NCBI GenBank assembly: GCA_000827495.1 | Contig: KN817627.1 | Location: 62,001-126,000 of the forward strand | Reading direction: 5' to 3' | Source: Hypholoma sublateritium FD-334 SS-4 | Lineage: Eukaryota; Basidiomycota; Agaricomycetes; Agaricales; Strophariaceae | Length of the DNA: 64,000 bases | In this document: one piece after another, positions 1-13,316 of the stretch | Position numbering within the stretch: the first letter of the stretch is position 1 | How the letters are laid out: every line of letters begins with the position of its first letter | Made by a program: the position numbers and the translations under genes | Notes under the pieces: generated by a model | Told to the model about the DNA's origin: nothing | What the model saw: the letters and a program-made list of their open reading frames with translations, nothing else | Databases searched by the model: none

Positions 1-18
1 GGTCAGATACGTATATAC

Positions 19-2820
19 TCATAAGGTCAGAGGGGACCTCACATCAAACCTAGAAAGGCGTCAGGTGTAAGTATGAATATTTCTATGAAAGTAACGCAAA
101 AGTGTCTACGCACCATCGGTTGAAATTTCCTTCAAACCGGATCAGGATATCCCATCGCTTCATTTTCGAAGGATCGCTTGCTGGGTCCTCCGCTGCAATA
201 GCTTGGTTCGCAGCCTTGGTAAAGGAGGAAGAATAGAAGGCGAAGGTCTGGCATGCTATGAGCGATTTCGAGCACGCCTAAATATTAAAAATAATGATTA
301 AAAACAACACTATGTTGATGACTTGAGACACTTACGCGTATGAGATTAGAGCTCGTCAGCATACTCTCCTTCAGGCACGTATCCAGGAAGTCCAGGTGGT
401 CGCGCAAAAGCTGGTCAACAGTGACGACCTTCTCCAGCTTCGCCTCAAGCGCATGCCAGTTCGGCTCCAGCACCTCGAACGTCACGAATGCAAGGATTTG
501 CTGCACGAACGCGAGCATGCGGGCGCGTAGGAGACACACACGCAGGCGCCAGCCGACGAACTCGGGGTGGGCGGGCACCGCGCAGCGCCACGGTGCGGTC
601 ATCTGCTCCGTCCACATACTGCAGAGGCCCTGCTCGATGTGCTTCAGGTGCAACAGGAAACGGAAGAGCAGCTGGTAACGCAGGATCGTCTTCCTCGAGA
701 TCACGAGCGAGAGCGGGAACTTAACGTGGTAGTCGAACATGAGCGCATCGATGGCTGCCCGGGTTCGTTAGCGGCTGAGGGGAAAGGGGACGAAAAGCTC
801 ACCCTGCATCGGCTTCTTCTCTTCCTTGTCCTTCTTCGCATCCTTTTCCCCAATTGCGTCTTCGCCTTTCACAGCGCCCGTGACCGTCACAACTTTCATG
901 AGGAAGTCGTATAGCCCACTCTCTGCCATCGTGACTTTGACATCTTCTCTGAATAGTGTGTCCTCGCCCATCGCGCCCATATTGAGCGCCAGGTCAAGCA
1001 AACTTTGGAGCTTAACGATCGAGGCGGACTTCGATGACTTCCGCAGCTCTGTGGCACTCAGGTCGAGTAGATGTGTGAAGAACGACGATTCCGAGAGGAA
1101 GAAATAGCGCTTGAGTGAACGCAGTCGTGGTATCAGTTGTTGATCTTTGAGAAGCAGCTGGAGGAGGGTGCGATTTGCATGCGAGTAAGCGTCTTCAACG
1201 AACTTGTAGAACCTTCGCCATCGTCAGAATATAAATAATGAACCTGAGCCAGGCACACCTCTCATCGTCCATGGAGAACTCGTCGTCGTCGGCGTGTGCC
1301 TGATCGCGAGGCATCTCGATGCCGCATTCCCGGATGACGTTGAGATACTTCCCAGCCAGTAGGATCTTGTGTTTCCAGCTCTCAAGTAGCGGCGGCACAC
1401 AGGCGCCGCCGGGTAGACGCCCCCCTGACGAGCGCGGCGAAGGTATACCAGCTTGATGTCGTTTCGACGCACTCGACGTTGAGCCGTCTCGCAGCTGCGA
1501 CAGTCAACACAAGTCAACATCAAGAATAGTATAACGCACTGTATATCGCCGCTCCCAATACTCGTCCGTGTAATCCATCTCAAGGGTTCCCCGATCGATG
1601 AACTTGCTCTCTTTGACGAGCAGCTCCTCGTGCGGATCGACCAGCCGCCCACTGGCGACCCAGTCCTTCAGCATCTGCACGTACGGCCGGCCCGCCTTCT
1701 TTAACAGCGTCCCGTAGATCACGCTCGCCGTCGGGTCGCCGCTCATGTTCTGCATTCGCTCGTATATGATCGTGAGCACCTCGCCACCCTTCACCGGGAT
1801 GCTGCTGCCCCCCGACCCAGTGATGTCGCCCTGCTTGATCTCGGACAGGACGGCCTTCAACGACGCCTTGCCAAGCCCGAGCGCCTCGTTCTTTGCGGCC
1901 TCTTCTGCATCTTCCTCGGAGCTAGACGATGAGGACGAGAGGTCTGCGCCGGGGTCGTCGGCGGTTGCTAGCTCGAGAATGAGTTGGTAGATCAGGGAGA
2001 GTGTGTGTACTGTTGGGTGGACGTAGAACCAGAGTTTCTGAAGGGAAAACGAGGGCGCGGTGTTAAATGCGTGTTCGAGTTGAGAAAGCAACGTTTGATA
2101 GTCCTATTGGAAAGATCAGTATCTGGTGAAGGGCCACTTGAAGGAACGCACTCGAAGCATTTCACGGATCGCAGCACAGAGTGCGTGATTTACCAACCCA
2201 TAATCGAGGTGGCTCCTGTGCTCGATGAATGCAAATATGGCGGTGTAATACATACCCAGCGGCAGTATTCGTTCGACCAGGTCGCTGAGAGAAGAATCTA
2301 ACACGAGAATTAGACATTGAGACTCGAAGTTTTCTGGATATACAAACCTAGAGACGGAGATACAACAAAGCGAATCCCCTGCAAAGGATCGTCATCTTCC
2401 GGTGAGTACTCAGGATGGTATGTTATATAGGTCCCTTCGATACCCTTTTAACAACATTAATAGTGATTATGTGTAGCCAAATCTCACGTACCGTCAACAC
2501 GAACAGCAAATCTTCTAGTATCAGCGCCTCCTGGATCTCCAACGGTATGCGCTCCAACGACTCTTGCTTGGCTTTTCCCTTTGATTTTGGCGCATTTGAG
2601 GATGAGAAGACGCGTGAATTGAGCGGTGCGTGCACGAAAGACGTTTCGGCTATAAAAGACGAGTCGTTGTGGCCTAAAAATTCGCTGGTGAGCGCGGGCG
2701 TAGCGATGTTCCATTTGACGCGTACTTTTCGAGTGCCCTTGCAAGTTTCGAGGGTCTATTTCCTCCTCGTGGTCTCCCCCGGGATGTCGATGCCGCCGTA
2801 CGGACGCGATTGTACCTGTA
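19..2820 (-). CDS. Gamma-tubulin complex component 2 (GCP2/Spc97 family)
   Basis: This is a subunit of the gamma-tubulin small complex, which nucleates microtubules at the fungal spindle pole body. At least ten exons can be joined in frame from about 2684 down to 19. The N-terminal part reads LEIQEALILEDLLFVLT, then GIEGTYI and YGLVNHALCAAIREML, all typical of GCP2. A central exon (2103-1540) holds PYVQMLKDWVASGRLVDP and DEYWERRYT; later exons give GKYLNVIRECG and LRSLKRYFFLSESSFF; exon 754-336 holds FDYHVKFPLSLVISRK. The family's low-complexity loop is present as an acidic Ser/Glu run after LILELATADDPGAD. The last intron (113 to about 51) leads to a stop at 19-21; if it is not spliced, the stop is at 83-85. 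The 5' end is unresolved: upstream of 2684 I see a possible 41-nt intron (2725-2685) and no convincing start codon. Identity is clear; the first exon is not. Confidence 0.92.
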
Positions 2821-2849
2821 ATCTGTCCTTCATTCATGAAGTGTCCGTA

Positions 2850-3515
2850 TGATAGATCAAGTCAAATAACCTTGGTATATTCCTTCTGAGAAAGGCCAAT
2901 AGTCTTTTTTCTAGCGCCTGTTCGCTTTGCCGGAGTATAAGGATCCATAATGTTGAGTGTTGCAATTTCCTACGACCTTGGATGTGTCCTTGTAAATATT
3001 AGGGACTTAATGAGGCGATCTGCCTTAGGGTCTTAGTGAGATGGCTCACTGAAGTATATTGGCTACTCGGGGCCCAAATTAGTGAATAAAGTCAAATGCG
3101 ACCCCAGCCTAGAGGAACGTAGAGGTGATTGGTTGGGGGTTGTTGCAAAGGGGGGATGAAGCAAGCCTGTGGCCGGATTGAAACCCCGACCGACGCGTAC
3201 CATCCGTTTGCGGTCACGCATCTCTCAAGCCTGCTCCCAACCATCACATCAGCATTGAGATATCTCTACCTTCTGGACGATCTGGAGAAATATCGTTTTC
3301 TGTTTGCAAACGCATTCGCTTCCTCAGCACGCCCGAGCCGGTTTCTTGGGCAACCAACGTTCAGCGATCAAGGTGTCGAGACCTCATCTTGCTGAAGTGT
3401 AGACTCGACTCGAACTCGAATTACCTCTGGGACAACACTCTTATATCTTTCCCTGTCTTTTCTTGAACTACGGGTCTGATTTCTCGCTAAGCGAGCGCTT
3501 GTGTAATTTGAGAGC
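2850..3515. other. Intergenic stretch between divergent genes
   Basis: About 670 bases separate the 5' side of GCP2 from the next plus-strand gene. It should hold both promoters. An 88-codon open frame at 3129-3395 has no recognisable protein features and no splice partners. I see no RNA gene or repeat here. Confidence 0.5.
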
Positions 3516-4295
3516 ATGGCTGGGCTTGTTATTGTTCTATCTGTCCTGGCGACCTTTTGGTGCTTCAGTCGGCCGGCCGCTGCTGCGGTGTACCCTACAA
3601 AGCCTACGGCAACCACTATTTATCAGGCCGGCGCTCCCGCAGAGGTACTATGGATTGAAGACAGCAAGAGACCTTTCTTGAACATTACAGGTCTCATGCA
3701 GATTGATCTGTATGAAGGCAATAGTGTGAGTTCTTCGCCCGCGACTCGGGCTAGATTGTGCTTCTAATTTGACATCCTATTATTATTATTCAAAACTTCT
3801 TCATGGCCGTTCCAGACATACCTGGCAACTCTTGCAGAGAACGTGGACCCACAGTCGCTGTCGACGACACTCTACATCCCAACATCGGTTATTCCAAGGA
3901 ATTACCATTCGTTGTAAGTTCTCCCCCATGCCCTACATCTTACGGCCACGAACTACATTTCAAACAGTACTCTACACTTCGTCACCGCCGAGCCTCACCA
4001 GATAATCTATACCGCGGATTTCGGTATCATCCCAAACGCATTCTCGCGTTCGTCGTCCGCAATCTACTCGCCCTCCAGCCAGGTTGTTACTGTAACGAGC
4101 ACCATCACGTCTGTCAGTACGGAGATGCCGCAGCCCAGCGTATCACAGAAAGGGGGTGCCGGCCTTGGCCTGCGCTGGGCCTTGGGGGGACGCAATAAGC
4201 CAGGAGGACAACTCGCTATTGACGCGGACAAGATGAAATTTCGCGTGACATTTATTGTTTGGCCTGCTCTTGTAGGGCTGTCTATGGCTCTGTAA
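3516..4295 (+). CDS. Small secreted Ser/Thr-rich protein, probable GPI-anchored (Kre9/Knh1-like)
   Basis: Three exons (3516-3725, 3816-3913, 3968-4295) give a 211-residue protein. It starts with a clear signal peptide (MAGLVIVLSVLATFWC, cleaved near the Ala run before VYPTKP). The mature part is one short beta-rich domain of the type VYPTKPTATTIYQAGAPAEV followed by a hydrophobic beta strand and FTLHFVTAEPHQIIYTADFG. This layout matches the small Ser-Thr-rich, GPI-anchored cell-surface proteins common in Agaricomycetes. A Ser/Thr-rich stalk and a hydrophobic C-terminus (VTFIVWPALVGLSMAL) follow, which fits a GPI-anchor signal. The likely place is the outer plasma membrane or cell wall; its exact role is unknown for the family. 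Introns are canonical and in frame. Family assignment is from pattern memory, so it is moderately sure; secretion is well supported. Confidence 0.75.
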
Positions 4296-4767
4296 ACTCT
4301 TTGATGCGCTTCCGTTCTTGAGATATAGCTCTAGACATATGTGCTACCTCAGTGCTGGTTGGGTACCTTCAATGTACTTACTTGAAGTTACTTCGTGGGT
4401 TTTCAATGGTCGGCTTGGGTTCCTGATTGGTTCCTGATCAATTCGGGATATGAGGCTTGAGTGTGTATGCTTCTCAATTATTCAAGTAGGCTTCAAGTTT
4501 TACAGCGACTTGTCTTTGCAAATGTTAGGTCCTTGCGAGGTCCTTGCGCCGTTGGAGGCTATAGAATGCGAGTCAACCATTGAAAGTCAACGGCCGCTTA
4601 GGCTTAGGTCTTAGCTAAAGTATTTTAATAAGCAATTTATAATTTATTTTTGCTTATTAATATTCAGCATTTTGCTATTCTCACGTGATCTCTTCCCGTT
4701 GGATCCGGGTTTGCGAAGCGGCTCCTCCCCAAATTCTCCCCTCCCACTATATCAATTTGCGAGCGGT
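4296..4767. other. Intergenic region upstream of dihydrolipoamide dehydrogenase
   Basis: About 470 bases, AT-rich around 4610-4680. It should contain the terminator of the secreted-protein gene and the promoter of the next gene. No gene, repeat or RNA is visible. Confidence 0.5.
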
Positions 4768-6638
<1,871 letters not shown>

Positions 6639-7688
6639 ACCGCCTGCCGCTTCAAAGCGTCCACAAGTGAAATGTTTCTGCTAAATTTTACGCTGTTGGC
6701 CTCTTGGATACCTTGGCTACGGCTGTAATCGGACGGAGATAATTGGGAATTGTGCGCATCCGATTTTTTGTAACTATACTTTCAGTTACCCTAGACGCTT
6801 CTTCGAGCCCTTGTTTTATTTACCACCCCCCGCTTATCATAGCTTTAATTGAAGGTCTGTGCTGCCCAGGGGCAGACATTCTCAAGCATAGACAAGTTCA
6901 ACAATCTTGGATGGCGCAGTGGATTGAATGGAGAATGTCGGACCTTGGTTAGGTATGTGGTCAGTACTAAGCATGGGTCTTTGTACGCTGCCAGGCACGG
7001 CAGTCGGTACATGCCTAAATTATTTCGTTGAGATTCTTCCCGGGGTGGCAGCACGCGTTCATCAAGCGCCCATTGACCCTTCGGTTTATTTACAGTACAT
7101 GACTTGGACGCTACAACGCCCTTGGGGAATCCGGGGTCAGGATGTGGTCGGGAGGAAGAGTTTTGATGGTGCGTATGGAACATGTAAGGCGGGGAATGAG
7201 AAGAAGTGTCGGGATCGTTTGAGGTGGTACACCGCCGTTTGGCCGAAACGCATTTACTCCGTGAAGTTCACACGAGGTTGATGTATACTTGAAATATGAA
7301 ATCGACGTGAGCCGAATGTTGTGGCCACTTTTCGAAATAGATTTGGACACCGTGATGACAGCTTATGTTATTGCGACGGATAGCACAGTGAGCGTTTCAC
7401 GACTTTTTCAGGCTGGGCGACCTATGGGTAACAATGTTGGGCGTACCTTACTCAGCTCGTTACTACGCACTGTACAAGTACGTTTTTACTGTATTTGATG
7501 TGATGACCCGTCCATGTATCTCTGCACCCCAGCCTGTGCCAGGTAAGCCGTCTGCACCCATCATATTTGACTCGTTATCTAGTACATGTAAATCAATGTG
7601 CTGTTCACGAGTTGAGATAGCTTAGACGCTCGCAAGTATGTATATCCCACCCTTCTTACTCTTCGCATCACTGATATGTGTTATCTGA
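6639..7688. other. Intergenic, no gene seen
   Basis: About 1 kb after the dihydrolipoamide dehydrogenase stop. Several short open frames occur on both strands, but none has domain-like sequence or splice continuity. The stretch leads into the tandem repeat that carries the MULE insertion. Confidence 0.5.
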
Positions 7689-7934
7689 CAAGCTGTTCAG
7701 GAATCTCCACAGCTCAGCTAGGTATAGATCGAAATATGTAGCCCGTCTTATCTATGCTATGGTTCCCCAAAATGATCCTGTATGATTTCCAGGAATCAAC
7801 GCAGCGTCACCGGTCACAGGTATGGATGTGCCTACCATCCCATCTAATTCACACTATACGCCATTGAAATGGATCTCCTAGCATGAATTATATTGCCTTG
7901 CGTACACAATTTTGACTACCTCTCTAATTTGAAG
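7689..7934. repeat. Tandem repeat unit 1, left part (split by the MULE)
   Basis: This segment is clearly similar to 12788-13049 in the same orientation. Shared blocks are the CTGTTCAGGAAT start, a GTAGCCCGTCTTATC block, GGTATGGATG, and the end TTTTGACTACCTCT. It ends with AATTTGAAG, the 9-bp target duplication of the transposon. The missing remainder of the unit is at 12704-12787. Confidence 0.75.
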
Positions 7935-10900
7935 CGGGAGCGACCAGATCCGACACACACACCCAATTGGGACTGTGTGAAGTGCGGCACACTGGCCGTA
8001 TCTGCGACACACTGGTTAGAACAGTGACACAGCGAGTCCTCCTCATGTGTCGTGTTTCTCTTCACTGTGTCGTGCTTCTCATTGCCAGCCTCAGTCTACA
8101 GAAGCCCTGTGCCCACACGAAGTCTGAAATTGACAATGTCAGCATACATAAAGGCGGCAATAATACAAGTAATTCTTCTATACAAACGATCTAATTGAGT
8201 CTACATCTAGTAATATAATTTACACTTTCAGAATTTGGCCCGAATGCGTGAAGAAACCATCAGGGGTTCACGCGAAGGCTTGGCTGTGGCCCTACGAGTC
8301 CCCACCGGTAGGATAAAACGCTCATCAACCTCATCGCGCGCCCGCTTCTTTCCTTTCCGGTCACCTACTTCATCCACCACTGAGTCTTCAACTGCCGANG
8401 ATAANGCCATTGGGACTGGACTGGATGAGACATCNTATCCGAGNCGAGATGTNGAAGAGGAGGCAATTGGGGAAGAGGATAGCGGAGGGAAGTCATAATC
8501 GGAATGCGGCATTGGGAGGTATGTGTCGGGGTAAGGGTTGTCCATTTCAGGTGACGATAGCGCAGCAAAACCGTAGATATTAGCCAATGAAAAATCTATG
8601 TCCCCATACGAAGGGAGTCCGAACTGCATGAAATCGAAGTCATTGAAAACTTCGGCACCCATTGTACCGTAGTTATCAGGTTGCTCTTGTAGTGCTGCCA
8701 GTTCGTCCGGGCCTATAGCAGCAAAGTCAATGGGAGGTACGTCGGCCTTGATGACGTCTTCATGATGGGCCATGTTATCTGCGAGATCTATTGCTGCTGT
8801 CAGGTCATCACTCGCTATCATTGCATCAAGAGATTAGATGTGATCAACGACTACGGTTGACAGAACAGCTTACTTTGGGCGGTGCCTTCCACAGCCACCA
8901 TCTTGACGCGCCCACTGGAGCTCGCCTCCACGAGACTTGACCGCGCTGGTTTTCTTCCCTGTCGTTTCCCTTTGCTTTGCTGTTCTTTCAACTGCAGCTG
9001 CATGTCCTTAGTTCGAGCNGCTGAAGCCCGTTGATTCTCTTTTTCTTGTTCAATCTGAGAGCGTAACTTGGATANGGTATCTTGTGATTCAGCAGTGGCT
9101 TGACCTTTCCGAGCAGCTGCCGATTGTCGTTGTGTTTGTCGAGTCATACGGTGAACGAGGTCGGTCTGCGTATTGGTTTTGATACCTGTTTTCANGGTCC
9201 GTTGAACTTCTACAGAGACACGCTCGTCAATTTCACGCGCTCTGATACAAAGTTAGCGAGACAAAAAAAGAGAGTAGAATGGAATGAGCTTACGAAATGA
9301 TTGCCTCGACCAAAGGTAGTTTGATTCCACTTTGATGGTTTGCCCAGTGATGTTGGCCTTCTCCAATGTTGGTCGTTGCAGGGAGATTCCGCAGATCATC
9401 AGGATCAATCTTTGATTGCGACTGCAAGATACAAGGAATGATCCACTTGCTCGTAAACTTATGGTCCCACCAGTCTTCATAACATGCAATCAGTAGATGC
9501 ATCTAATGAAGGACAAAGATACACNANNACATACCTTGAATTTTTTTNACCTTCAGATTCTTCACGAAGTCGGAGAAGTCTTCAAGTTCATCAATCGAGC
9601 GCAGGTATGGGAANTCCATAAGACGTTGGTAGTCAGAAACCGATACCAGTGATTTGAAATCAAGTATTCCCCTAAAGATATAGCATCAGGCNCCAAACAN
9701 ATGATTTAACTGATAGTTCCACTCACCGCTTCGCATGCGTTAGACAGAGACGAACGAAGTGCGAGGCAAGTTCTTCAGGAGTGATATCTTGAGGCAAACC
9801 GCTAAACTCNAAGTCGACTGATTTGCNAATTGACTTTGCCGCCCCAAGGATTTGCGCGGCTTCCATATCCGCATTCATACACAAGATATTCCCGTCTGCT
9901 GAAAACTTCTTGAAGCCCATTGGGCGGCCTGTAATAGCCTTAACGTGCTTCTGTAGAACGTCAAATAGGCGCTCATAGTGGTCGGTGTCAGCGCAGTCAA
10001 GATAGACACGCGCAATGGTGACAGCTAAGTAGGCTTACATTAGGCATAAATCTAANATAGGAATGGTTTACTCACCGCGTTGAGCAGGTGGGTAATAGAT
10101 CACCATTTCCCACTCATTGATATCAGCACTCTTGACGCGTTTAAAGGTTGTGTCACACTCAAACGACGGAACCTCATGAATGAGAGAGAGGAGGTAAGGG
10201 ACACTTGTAAAGATAAGTAATTTCCCAGCTTCGGTTACAATCACATCATGGATGTACCGAGCATCGTCTGGCTTTGCAAAATCCTTCTGAAAGAGATTAA
10301 ATGCGCCTAGTAAANGTTAATATCGATGTCAATATACATTTTTGCCAATTCAACTTACCAGGAACACCAAGTCCAGCCGGATTACTCTTGATTTTAGCCG
10401 TATGGAGCANTTCTCGCTTGACCCTGTTATTGGTCAACGCTGGGTCATATTCACCAGGCGATTTCCCGTCAAGGAGCAGCTTTGTTGACATGGCTACAGA
10501 ACATGAGTATGAACCGATCAGTGGCAGTCAAATAGGCGCACCACGATCAACTTTCTGCACCGTGAGGCCAGAAGTACCAGCCGCATCAATACACTTCTCG
10601 TATGCTGCCTTTGCTTCAAATGACGCCTTGGACATCGGTGGGATTGGATGATTGTGTGGAATGCACCCGGGGTAGATGAGCAGCAGGAACCGAAGTTCAG
10701 GATCAAGAGGTATATACATCCTTCTTTTGGAAGGACACTTGTGTCGGACTATGGATGAGCGAGTACCAGTTTTACCATTGACAATGTGCATGTGAGCTAA
10801 AGACTAGTTAACCATGACCAATGATTATAAAGGTCATAACATACGACAAGTTTTGAGCTTGAATCCGATGTGTGGAGAAACAACGCGGCTACAGGGATTA

Positions 10901-12703
10901 GTATCGCAATCCTTAGGCAGCAATTCGTTTTTCATAAGCCGCGCAAGAATATCTTCGTTGATTGCATCGGGTATTGTGAGCACTCGGTGGTCATTTCTGA
11001 AATTGGATCGCCATCCACTACACGCAATAAAATAACTATGCCCACAACGAGACACGCCCTACAAATAATCTCAGAGGTATAACGAAGATAAAAAATGCGT
11101 AATGACGTACGTTCGGCCTGGGTTGCAGCTTCGGACGCCCGTTACATTTTTTCCCCGTATTATCTATTGCTGAACATTGACCGCTTTGAATAACAGCAAG
11201 AAACCTGAAACTCTTGACGTGAGCTGAATGATTTCATGGATACCAAATCACGTACGTAGCCGCTTTCTGCTCCTTTGAGCCCATTTCTTCCTCCACGCGA
11301 GTGTCATGTTGTGCTGCGAGAATCTTCGCCCGTGGTCCTGGGTCCAGTTCAAAGCGTTCGACGTTTAGGAGCTTTGGATCTACTTCAGAGCACGCATAAC
11401 ACCCATTGCATTCTGCGCGAGATCTACGACATTCGACTGGAGGGTGTCCAGGCTGAAACACGACCATAACATGGCTGTCACCCATGCCTGTGGACGTTTT
11501 GAACGAATCCTGGTCCTGTAAAAGGGTAATTAGTACAATTAGAAACGAGAGTGTTGAATAGAAACCTTGTTCTTGAGCAGAGCATCCACTCGACGCAGAA
11601 TACCATTCTCGTTGTAAATCCTGAACTTGGGATCTTGAAGATCGACTATGTATGCAGTTGGGCGCCGTGGAACAGGCCAAATTGCAGGGAGCTCATTGAG
11701 ATACTCAACGCTTTCAACCCNAGTATCTTTCGTNACATGGAATGATTGCTGGANTTCATAAGAGATAACACCCGGGGAGTCTTCCCATGCGGTATCAGAA
11801 ACNATGTTGAAGTCGGCAGGGTTGAATGGGGGAANTAGNGACTTGTCTCCATCGGCAGACAACAGTGAAGACCTGATAGTTCAGTGCAATAAATTAGCTC
11901 GACAAATGATATAGCGGAAAAGTAACATACTCAGAATCCCGTCGCNGTTGTTTTTCCTTCCTCCCGCGCCTCCTTTCCTTTGCTACCAATCGGCGCTGAA
12001 GGGCCTCCTCTTCATCAGAATCAAGGATTTCAATGATATCTTGTGATCCATTGGTGTCGGTGAGGCTGACTGTATCGCGAGGTTCTGCTTTCACGGGGAT
12101 GGTAGATAACGTAGGCTCAGCTTTGACAACCGACGTCGCTTCAACAGAATGATCACGTGATTCGATTAGCCATTGCCTAAGATTAGCGTGTTTAATCCAT
12201 CGTGTATCCATGAAAACGCTGGGATAGGTCGCGATAAATTCTGGGGTAAAGCACTGAAATTTATAGAATTAAATGCAAGCATTTAAAGTACAGAGTATAT
12301 TAACTTACTGATAGTCGATACTCTGTAATTTCGCGCATGGTCATTGACTCGATATAGGCTTGTGGGTTGCCATCAAACACGTCCGGATTGAACAACGGCA
12401 TAATTGACAGTGGGGTCGGTGTGGGAAGTGTTGGAAAGAGAGCGGCGGGGGGGGGGGATTCCAAGCACTCAATGGTCAGTATATTAACAAGCCATGTATA
12501 TTGTTTATGATACATTCAAGACAAAATAAGTACTTTTTGTTTACCTAAATCTAGGTTGGTCAGAATTTCTGCAGGTGTGTCGCCCTACAAATGAATGTGT
12601 CGCTCTTTGCGCAAGTGTGTCATACTTTGTGCAGTGTGTCGCACTTTGGTGTGATGTGCCGCATTTCGTCGAAGAGTATGTGTGTCTTCTTCTGTATATC
12701 CTC
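7935..12703 (-). mobile_element. Mutator-like (MULE) DNA transposon, 4.77 kb
   Basis: The element is bounded by a perfect 9-bp direct duplication, AATTTGAAG, at 7926-7934 and 12704-12712; 9 bp is the usual MULE target-site length. Its ends are imperfect inverted repeats: bases 18-30 inward read GACACACACACCC at the left and GACACACATACTC at the right (reverse strand). Both subterminal zones are full of the motif TGTGTCG or its complement. One minus-strand transposase gene fills the interior. All N bases of the window (8399 to 11946) lie inside the element, which suggests that the assembler merged several near-identical copies. Confidence 0.85.
8228..12401 (-). CDS. MULE transposase with WRKY-GCM1-type zinc finger
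   Basis: A many-exon gene read from about 12401 (MPLFNPDVFDGNPQAYIE) to the stop at 8228. After an acidic N-terminal region comes a Cys-rich stretch (ECNGCYACSEVDP, near 11390) and a WRKY-GCM1-like zinc finger (10540-11060) ending in IPHNHPIPP. The MULE catalytic domain follows: FECDTTFKRV near 10140-10165 holds the first Asp; RAVTIARVYLDC and NADMEAAQILG (near 9870) hold the second; the SHFVRLCLTHAKRG segment near 9740 is where the catalytic helix is expected. A Trp-rich segment (ACYEDWWDHKF), a coiled coil with a basic stretch, and a Ser-rich tail end the protein. Ambiguous bases blur several codons, so I cannot say whether this copy is active; no obvious stop breaks the conserved blocks. 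The enzyme cuts and joins the element's own ends in the nucleus. Confidence 0.8.
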
Positions 12704-13150
12704 AATTTGAAGTGGTAAACATTTATGCTATGTCATCGTGTGAACGACCTTCATAACATTGCTCTGCGAAACACCATGCATTTGAGTGACAAACTGTTCA
12801 GGAATTTCGGCGGCTTAGCTAGGCATAGGTCCTGATATGTAGCCCGTCTTATCCGTTCTATGGTTACGCGCTGTCTAATAGCGTCAATCACCAAAATAAT
12901 CTTGTACGATGTTCAGAAATCAATGCAGGTCCACCGGTTATAGGTATGGATGCACCGATCATCCCGTTCAGTTCATGCTACATGCCTTTGAAATGGACCT
13001 CATAGTATGAAGTATATCACCTTGCATTCACAATTTTTGACTACCTCTTTGGTCAAAGTGATAAACATTCATGCTATATTGTGGTGTGGATGATCCACAC
13101 AACAAGGGTCCGCAAAACACCATGCATTTGAGTGGACCTATTTCTAATGG
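12704..13150. repeat. Tandem repeat: remainder of unit 1 and complete unit 2
   Basis: Bases 12704-12787 complete the unit interrupted by the MULE. A second unit runs from about 12788 to 13140. Both contain a block reading GTGGTAAACATTTATGCTAT or GTGATAAACATTCATGCTAT, and both end with ACCATGCATTTGAGTG. The unit is roughly 350 bp. It looks non-coding. Confidence 0.7.
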
Positions 13151-13316
13151 CATGGCCCCTTAGCCAGGTGCAGGCAACAGCATATGACCCATCTTGAGAA
13201 ACACACATATCTTGTTACCTTCTCAGTCAGTTCTCAGGCATGGAAATGGGGGTCAAATACGATGTGCTTATTTACGAAAAGATAGTTCTAGAAGGTATAC
13301 GAGGATTCACGATGCA

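Noticed and set aside
3129..3395. 88-codon open frame between GCP2 and the secreted-protein gene
   Set aside because: No domain-like sequence, signal peptide or splice continuity.
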